From: Candidatus Yonathbacteria bacterium
GTDB lineage: Bacteria > Patescibacteriota > Minisyncoccia > Phycocordibacterales > UBA1550
Length of the DNA stretch: 33,858 bases
Assembly: GCA_016215205.1 (NCBI GenBank)
Contig: JACRKU010000003.1
Coordinates: 1 to 33,858 of the forward strand
Direction: 5' to 3'
Below are positions 28,000 through 33,858 of the stretch, one piece after another. Positions within the stretch are counted from its first letter, which is position 1; each line of letters opens with the position of its first letter. The notes beneath the pieces were generated by a model that saw nothing but the letters and a program-made list of their open reading frames with translations, was not told where the DNA came from and searched no databases. The position numbers and the translations under genes are program-made.

Positions 28000-28587
28000 C
28001 TAAAGGTGTGAAGCACTTAAAGCTTCGTTGATTTGAGAGAGAACCATGGGGCGGATTTTTTCAAACTCCTGCAGAATCTCCCCAGAGTATGGAATAGGGC
28101 TCAAAAATTTTTCATACCCTTTGGGGTCTAAATACCCCAAATGCGCAAGCACGCGAAGCGATACAAGTGTTTCAAAAGATAATACGAGCTCGCTATTAAT
28201 CTCCCATGTTTCCAAAAAATCCGACACCGCGACAATCTCCTCAAAAAGTTCTTTGTTACGCCATTCACCATGGAGAAACCTCGACAAAAGCGAGCAAAAA
28301 CTTGCGAGGAGTTTTATGCGTATTGAATCTTCTTTTACGAGGTCGAGTGGGCGCCATGCCCCGGCGCTTACAATTCGCCATACTTCTTTTCCACGCACAA
28401 AATCAACCGAAACCATGGATAGGTCTTGGAGCGTGTAGCGAAGTTTTGACTTCCCTTCGCGCACCGACTGCGCCGTGGCGCCCACTAGACCTAACTCTTC
28501 GGTAAAAATTTTGTAGAAACGATTTGATTCCCCTGCGGGTCGACTGCTCAAGATTATTCCGCGCGTATGATAGATATGGTGCGACAT
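28000..28587 (-). CDS. recO: DNA repair protein RecO
   Basis: 195 aa; N-terminal OB-fold 'HHIYHTRGIILSSRPAGESNRFYKIFTEELGLVGATAQSVREGKSKLRYTLQ'. Confidence 0.88.
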   Translation of the reverse strand: MSHHIYHTRGIILSSRPAGESNRFYKIFTEELGLVGATAQSVREGKSKLRYTLQDLSMVSVDFVRGKEVWRIVSAGAWRPLDLVKEDSIRIKLLASFCSLLSRFLHGEWRNKELFEEIVAVSDFLETWEINSELVLSFETLVSLRVLAHLGYLDPKGYEKFLSPIPYSGEILQEFEKIRPMVLSQINEALSASHL

Positions 28588-28626
28588 GGGAATAGATGGT
28601 TAGCCACTAGCAACTAGGGGTTAGTG

Positions 28627-31600
28627 TTACTTTTTCAAAAAAAATGCGAAAGAGATGCCGTTTATATCAATGGCTTCACCCGGAGCTTCTCCGAATACAA
28701 CCTCGTGAACAAGTGCGGTCTTTTTTAGTTCATCCATAAATTCTCTCACAATATCACGGCCCTCGTCGGTGGTTTTAATATGAAGAGTAACAATATCCGA
28801 TGGATCAAGTTTAATCTCTTTGCGGAGCTCTTGAATACTACGGAGTAGATCGCGAAACTGTCCTTCGCGTTTAAGCTTGGATGTGATATTCGTATCAAGA
28901 ATCACGTCTTCGGGGATAGCGCCGTCAAATGAGACTTCTTTCACATTTATTTCGTCCTCAATGAGAGAGATGTATCCATCCTTGTCTTTGAGTGATGAAT
29001 CTTTAATCGTAAGACGCGCGAGCGGTTGACGAACTTTTATCCCCGCCTTTGCGCGCACTTCAAGGGCGAGCGACACGGCATTGCGCGCGATAGCCATATA
29101 TTTGAGTATTTGCTTGTCTGGCTCTGTGGACGATGGCCACTTTTCAAGGTGCACGCTTTCTTTCTCTCCTCCCGCGCGCAGATAAATATGGTCCGCGAGA
29201 AACGGCATTACCGGTGCGAGTAATTTTGAGAACTCAATAAGGACTGTGTGTGTAGTTGCGAGAGCGGACGCGCGGTCATTCTCGTTTTCAGACTTGAATC
29301 GGTCGCGCGAACGACGAAGATACCATGTCGAAAGATCGTCCACAAAAAGGCTGAGCGGTTTCACCGCGCGGTCAAGCTCATAGGCATCAAACGACTGAGA
29401 CATCTCGAGCGTAATCTCAGCAAGGCGCGCGAGTATCCATTGATCAAGGATATTTGGCGCACCAGCCGCCGTACCGCCATCCTTTTTGTAAAGCTCATAA
29501 AATGAGAGAACGTTGGACAAACGCATAATAAATTTCTTTACCACTTCATCTGCGCCACGCCCCGAAAAAGCGAGGTCTTCAGCATGCACGATTGGTGATG
29601 CGAGCATATAGTAACGCATCGCGTCGGCTCCATACTGGTTCAAAATATCCTGCGGGTCCGGATAGTTTTTTCGGCTCTTTGACATTTTTTGTCCGTCTTC
29701 CGCAAGCACCATGCCGTTCACGATAACATTTTTAAACGGCGCCTTTCCAAAAAGTCCGACGGAAAGAACCATAAGGGAGTAAAACCATCCGCGCGTTTGA
29801 TCGACGCCCTCGGCAATGAAATTCGCAGGAAAATTTTTTTCAAAAAGTTCCTTATTTTCAAACGGGTAATGAAACTGCGCATACGGCATTGAGCCGGACT
29901 CGAACCAGCAATCAAACACATATGGCACGCGGGACATACGTCCGCCGCATGTACATGACACTTCCACCGTATCTATGTACGGCAAATGAAGGTCAAATTC
30001 AAAATCGGCATTGTGCGGGAACGGCGCGTAGTCAATATCAAGCACCTCGCCCGTTGCAATAAAATCTTCGCGGTCGCCGCGCATTGAGGCAGACTCGGGG
30101 GCGGTCGCGCCGCGCGATCCGGAAGCGACCATCCATACCGGATATTCGTGCGTTACGATCAAAATAGTCTTTCCTTTGTATTCGTTTTCAAGCTGTGATA
30201 CGAGGTCCATCACGCGTCGTTTTACATCAAGGAGATTTTCCCCTCCATTCGGGCGCTTAGTAATCTTTTCCGCAACAGAAGCAAAATGTCCGCGATATAG
30301 GGCGATTGGTTTCCCGTCAAAAACGCCCGTATCGATTTCTTTGACGCGCTCGTCGACGATAATCTTTCGCGTGTCAAAACCAATCACCCCGGCGACAATT
30401 TCCGCAGTTTGCTTAGCGCGCACAAAAGGCGAAGTGATTATGATGTCAATCTCCTCTTCTAAAAGTTTTTTACCGGCCTTCTCCGCCGAAACGCGCCCTT
30501 TTTCCGTCAAGCTATATGAAGCGCTTCCGTCGATTTTTGAGCTCACAATACCGCGCGCATTGCTCTCGGCCTCGCCGTGTCGCATTACGATATACTTGTT
30601 GCCGGACTTCTTTGTGTGTTCGGCAAGCTCCGCGCGCGAGCCGAGCACTTTGCGTTCACCGCATTCTCCGCACTCCCACACAGGAATAGGCGCGCCCCAA
30701 AAACGCGAACGAGAGATAGCCCAGTCGCGCGCTCCTTCAAGCCATTTTCCAAAGCGCCCGTCCTTCATATTTTTTGGCACCCATGAAGTGCCGGCATTTT
30801 CTGAAAGCAAGTTGTCTTTAAGCGCGGGCACTTTTACAAACCACGACTGCGCCGCGTAGTTGAGGAGCGGTGTGTCGCAACGCCAACAATGCGGATACGC
30901 GTGAATTATTTTTTCTTTTGAAAATAACGCCCCTGTGACAGCAAGATGTTTGATAATTAAAATATCGGTCGCTTGATGTCCATCTTTTTCCTCTGCCTTT
31001 GGTTTTACTGAAACGCCTGCGAAGTCGCGGACTTCTTTTTTCATTGTGCCATCCATCCCCACATGCTGAACGAACGGCAAATTTTCGCGCGCGCCAAGAG
31101 CCATATCGTCCTCGCCAAACGCAGGCGCGATATGCACCACGCCGGTGCCGCTCTCCATTGTTACAAATTCCGCACCATATATTTTCCATCCGTTTTCGCG
31201 ATTTGGAAGTGTGCCCTGCGACGCGTAATAGTCAAAGACGGGTTTATATTCCGTACCAATGAGACCCGCGCCAGTAATCCGCTCAAGAACCGTATGCTCT
31301 TTGCCCGCAAACACAGTTTCCACGCGCGCGGCCGCGAGGATATATTGTTCATCCCCCATTGCCACCTTTGCGTATTCCTCGTCGGGATTTACCGCAAGCG
31401 CGACATTGCCGGGAAGCGTCCATGGCGTCGTTGTCCATGCGAGAATATATATTCCGGGGTCCTTCGCAAGTTCAAACTTTACCGTCACCGAAATATCCGT
31501 GATATCTTTGTATCCGAGCGCGATTTCGTTGTTTGAAAGTGTCGTCTCACACCTCGGGCAAATATGCATTGACTTGAATCCTTGGTATACGAGCCCTTTT

Positions 31601-32103
31601 TCATAAAGCGTTTTGAACGCCCACCACACGCTCTCGGTGTAATTTGCGTCCATCGTGCTGTATGAATGCTCCATATCAATCCACCTGCCGATGCGTGGAA
31701 TCATTTTTTTCCATTCAGTATCATAACGATAGACCGAACTGCGGGCCGCCTCGTTAAATTTTTCAACACCATAGGCCTCGATATCTTTTTTATGCCCGAG
31801 CCCAAGTTCCTTCTCGATTAAATTTTCAATGGGGAGTCCGTGGCAATCCCAACCCCACACGCGACGCACATAGCGCCCGCGCATCGTTTGGTATCGCGGA
31901 ATTGCGTCTTTTATGGTGCTGGCTAGAATATGTCCGTAGTGCGGAAGCCCCGTCGCAAAGGGCGGACCGTCGTAAAAAATAAATTCCTCGCCGCCTTTCG
32001 TTTGCTCAAGCGATTTTTCAAAAATATGCGCCGACTGCCAGCGCGCAAGGGTTTCCTCCTCGCGTTTTGCGATATCCGAGAGTTTTCGCTCTGGTTTATT
32101 CAT
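28627..32103 (-). CDS. ileS: Isoleucyl-tRNA synthetase with an inserted histidine-phosphatase domain
   Basis: 1158 aa; 'FYDGPPFATGLPHYGHILAS' HIGH-type motif, 'GWDCHGLPIE', editing-domain 'TTTPWTLPGN', 'KMSKSRKNYPDP'. Residues encoded at about 30000-30600 form an RHGE histidine-phosphatase domain. Confidence 0.96.
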   Translation of the reverse strand: MNKPERKLSDIAKREEETLARWQSAHIFEKSLEQTKGGEEFIFYDGPPFATGLPHYGHILASTIKDAIPRYQTMRGRYVRRVWGWDCHGLPIENLIEKELGLGHKKDIEAYGVEKFNEAARSSVYRYDTEWKKMIPRIGRWIDMEHSYSTMDANYTESVWWAFKTLYEKGLVYQGFKSMHICPRCETTLSNNEIALGYKDITDISVTVKFELAKDPGIYILAWTTTPWTLPGNVALAVNPDEEYAKVAMGDEQYILAAARVETVFAGKEHTVLERITGAGLIGTEYKPVFDYYASQGTLPNRENGWKIYGAEFVTMESGTGVVHIAPAFGEDDMALGARENLPFVQHVGMDGTMKKEVRDFAGVSVKPKAEEKDGHQATDILIIKHLAVTGALFSKEKIIHAYPHCWRCDTPLLNYAAQSWFVKVPALKDNLLSENAGTSWVPKNMKDGRFGKWLEGARDWAISRSRFWGAPIPVWECGECGERKVLGSRAELAEHTKKSGNKYIVMRHGEAESNARGIVSSKIDGSASYSLTEKGRVSAEKAGKKLLEEEIDIIITSPFVRAKQTAEIVAGVIGFDTRKIIVDERVKEIDTGVFDGKPIALYRGHFASVAEKITKRPNGGENLLDVKRRVMDLVSQLENEYKGKTILIVTHEYPVWMVASGSRGATAPESASMRGDREDFIATGEVLDIDYAPFPHNADFEFDLHLPYIDTVEVSCTCGGRMSRVPYVFDCWFESGSMPYAQFHYPFENKELFEKNFPANFIAEGVDQTRGWFYSLMVLSVGLFGKAPFKNVIVNGMVLAEDGQKMSKSRKNYPDPQDILNQYGADAMRYYMLASPIVHAEDLAFSGRGADEVVKKFIMRLSNVLSFYELYKKDGGTAAGAPNILDQWILARLAEITLEMSQSFDAYELDRAVKPLSLFVDDLSTWYLRRSRDRFKSENENDRASALATTHTVLIEFSKLLAPVMPFLADHIYLRAGGEKESVHLEKWPSSTEPDKQILKYMAIARNAVSLALEVRAKAGIKVRQPLARLTIKDSSLKDKDGYISLIEDEINVKEVSFDGAIPEDVILDTNITSKLKREGQFRDLLRSIQELRKEIKLDPSDIVTLHIKTTDEGRDIVREFMDELKKTALVHEVVFGEAPGEAIDINGISFAFFLKK

Positions 32104-32143
32104 ATTCTCTCAGAATACCAGATGTGGGGCACACGCGCAAAAA

Positions 32144-33715
32144 CTACATTCTATCCGGAGAATGTATGCCGAGAAGAGCGAGGGTCTCTGCGAGGGTCTC
32201 TTTTGCGCGAATGGCGAGAGCGAGCGCGGCAGTGTTCACGCCGTCGTCGTTTATTATACGCACATCGCGATAAAAAGCATTGGCGGATATGGCAAGCATC
32301 GTTGCGTAACTCGTAAGCGCCTGCACCGCGTATTCGCGGGCGACATGCATTACCACTTCGGGAAATTCAGTAATTTTTGAAGCAAGGGCTCGAGCGGATG
32401 GAATTTGAACAACATCTGCAAATTTATTCGTGCGGCCTTCTTTCACACCTCGCACTTTTTCCACGATTGAAACTAAGCGCGCATGCGCGTATTGCGCGTA
32501 GTACACAGGATTTTTTTCTGATTGCTCTCGCGCAAGCGCCATATCAAATGTCATTTGTGTCGAGAGCGCTTTCTCATTGAAAAACCATCTCACGATGTCG
32601 ATTCCGAATTCTTCCACAAGGTCGCGGAGCGAAACAACATTCCCTGCGCGCTTGGACATTTTTTTTGAAACGCCGCCATCTGAGAGCGATACGAGCTGTG
32701 CGATAAATACGATGGGTTGGTCAGCAGGGCGAAGCGATTTCGGCCAGCCGAGCATTTTCCCGACCGCTTGCATTCTTTTGACATGCCCATGGTGGTCCGC
32801 CCCCCACACGTCGATGACAGTTTGAAATCCGCGATCAAATTTATTTTGATGATAAGCAATGTCTGCTACGAAGTAGGTCATAGTGCCATCAGAGCGTACT
32901 ACCACACGGTCTTCGTCGTCGCCGTATTCCGTGGTCTTCAACCACACTGCTCCATCTTTTTCGTACGTAAGATTTTTTTCTTTAAGAAGCTCGAGTATCT
33001 TATCGTTTGCCCCGCTCGCGCGAAGCTCTTTGTCTTCGGAATACCACACGTCAAAATGCACACCCAAACCTTCTTCTATAAACTTGCGGTTACTTGCTTG
33101 TATCGCGCTCGCGAGTTTCGCACCAGCTTCCTCTTCGGAATTCCCTGAAAAATCGAGAGCGCGCATTTTTTCTTCGAGCTCCGGAGTTTTGTACTGTTCC
33201 CCTGTTCCAAGTGCCGTCTTGCCGAGCTCGCGAATCTGATTGCTCTCACGCGAGTCGTTAATATAAAATTCGCGCGTCACGTTCGCACCAGCTAAAGCAA
33301 GCACGCGTGCAAGCGTGTCGCCAAAAAATGCAGAGCGTCCGTGTCCGATGTGGAGCTCGCCTGTTGGATTTGTTGAAATAAATTCAATATTCACCATCTC
33401 TCCCGTTTTTACAAAGTCCCGGACTTTGTAAGTTGCTTGTTCGAGCGCGCTGTCTGAAAGGAAAAAGTTTATAAACCCCGCGCCGGCAACTTCAATTTTT
33501 TCAATATCACCTGACGAGGTTTCAAGAATTTTTTCAACAAGTTTTCCCGCAAACTCGCGCGGTGAAACGCTGATTTTTTTGCCGTACACCAAAGCAGCAT
33601 TTGTTGAATAGTCGCCGTGCAATGAATCCGCTGGGCGCTCAAGCGCGACCTCTGGCGACACAACCCCCATTGCCTCGAGCGCCTCGATAATTACTAATTC
33701 GATTCTTTCTTTCAT
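32144..33715 (-). CDS. argS: Arginyl-tRNA synthetase
   Basis: 523 aa; 'EFISTNPTGELHIGHGRSAFFGDTLARVL', 'DVWGADHHGHVKRMQAV', C-terminal anticodon-binding (DALR-type) region. Confidence 0.97.
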   Translation of the reverse strand: MKERIELVIIEALEAMGVVSPEVALERPADSLHGDYSTNAALVYGKKISVSPREFAGKLVEKILETSSGDIEKIEVAGAGFINFFLSDSALEQATYKVRDFVKTGEMVNIEFISTNPTGELHIGHGRSAFFGDTLARVLALAGANVTREFYINDSRESNQIRELGKTALGTGEQYKTPELEEKMRALDFSGNSEEEAGAKLASAIQASNRKFIEEGLGVHFDVWYSEDKELRASGANDKILELLKEKNLTYEKDGAVWLKTTEYGDDEDRVVVRSDGTMTYFVADIAYHQNKFDRGFQTVIDVWGADHHGHVKRMQAVGKMLGWPKSLRPADQPIVFIAQLVSLSDGGVSKKMSKRAGNVVSLRDLVEEFGIDIVRWFFNEKALSTQMTFDMALAREQSEKNPVYYAQYAHARLVSIVEKVRGVKEGRTNKFADVVQIPSARALASKITEFPEVVMHVAREYAVQALTSYATMLAISANAFYRDVRIINDDGVNTAALALAIRAKETLAETLALLGIHSPDRM

Positions 33716-33858
33716 AATAAAATAAAGGTTCCCCGCGGCAAGCCGACGGTGTATTGTCGGAGCTCGCTTTTCATTCAGCAGAATGACTCTTGGAGTATTC
33801 GCACTTTCTCACCGCAAGCGGTGAGATATTAAACCTATATTAACTCCTCGGCTCGAAA

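Noticed and set aside
30176-30859. 227-aa plus-strand ORF
   Set aside because: Antisense to the ileS phosphatase-insert region; Ser/Arg/Pro-rich shadow frame without a domain.
33807-33826. TCTCACCGC-AA-GCGGTGAGA palindrome upstream of argS
   Set aside because: Simple hairpin at the window edge; context missing to judge whether it is a terminator of an upstream gene.
1-33858. CRISPR array, tRNA genes
   Set aside because: No regularly spaced 20-40-bp direct repeats and no cloverleaf/T-loop GTTCGA-type signature outside coding sequence were recognised; a tRNAscan-SE/CRISPR-finder run would be decisive.

Overview
The gene content and style point to a Candidate Phyla Radiation (Parcubacteria/Patescibacteria-like) chromosome segment; this taxonomic call is an inference. 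At the left edge is the 5' end of a 23S rRNA gene (minus strand) behind a long hairpin-rich leader with its own near-consensus promoter and no adjacent 16S gene. Housekeeping genes follow: rplJ-rplL with an L10-leader RNA, ftsK-recA-efp, rpsF-ssb-rpsR, tatD-metG, an AI-2E transporter, an M16 protease, glyS, recO, ileS and argS. Accessory content includes a secreted lipase/LTD/beta-helix protein split by an apparent 1-nt frameshift, a REP-associated (Y1/HUH) transposase flanked by palindromic repeats, and a large PG-binding surface-layer-like protein behind a ~415-nt structured leader. Most unusual points: (1) ileS carries a complete histidine-phosphatase (RHGE) domain inserted in the catalytic core; (2) a minimal RAYT with nested palindromes on both sides; (3) the structured 5' leader of the surface protein; (4) the lipase-LTD frameshift next to a perfect hairpin; (5) a leader-peptide/attenuator-like unit upstream of 23S; (6) a repeated TGTCC-type motif confined to an HTH regulator gene and its promoter. 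No CRISPR array or tRNA gene was recognised. Everything was read by eye; no searches were run.
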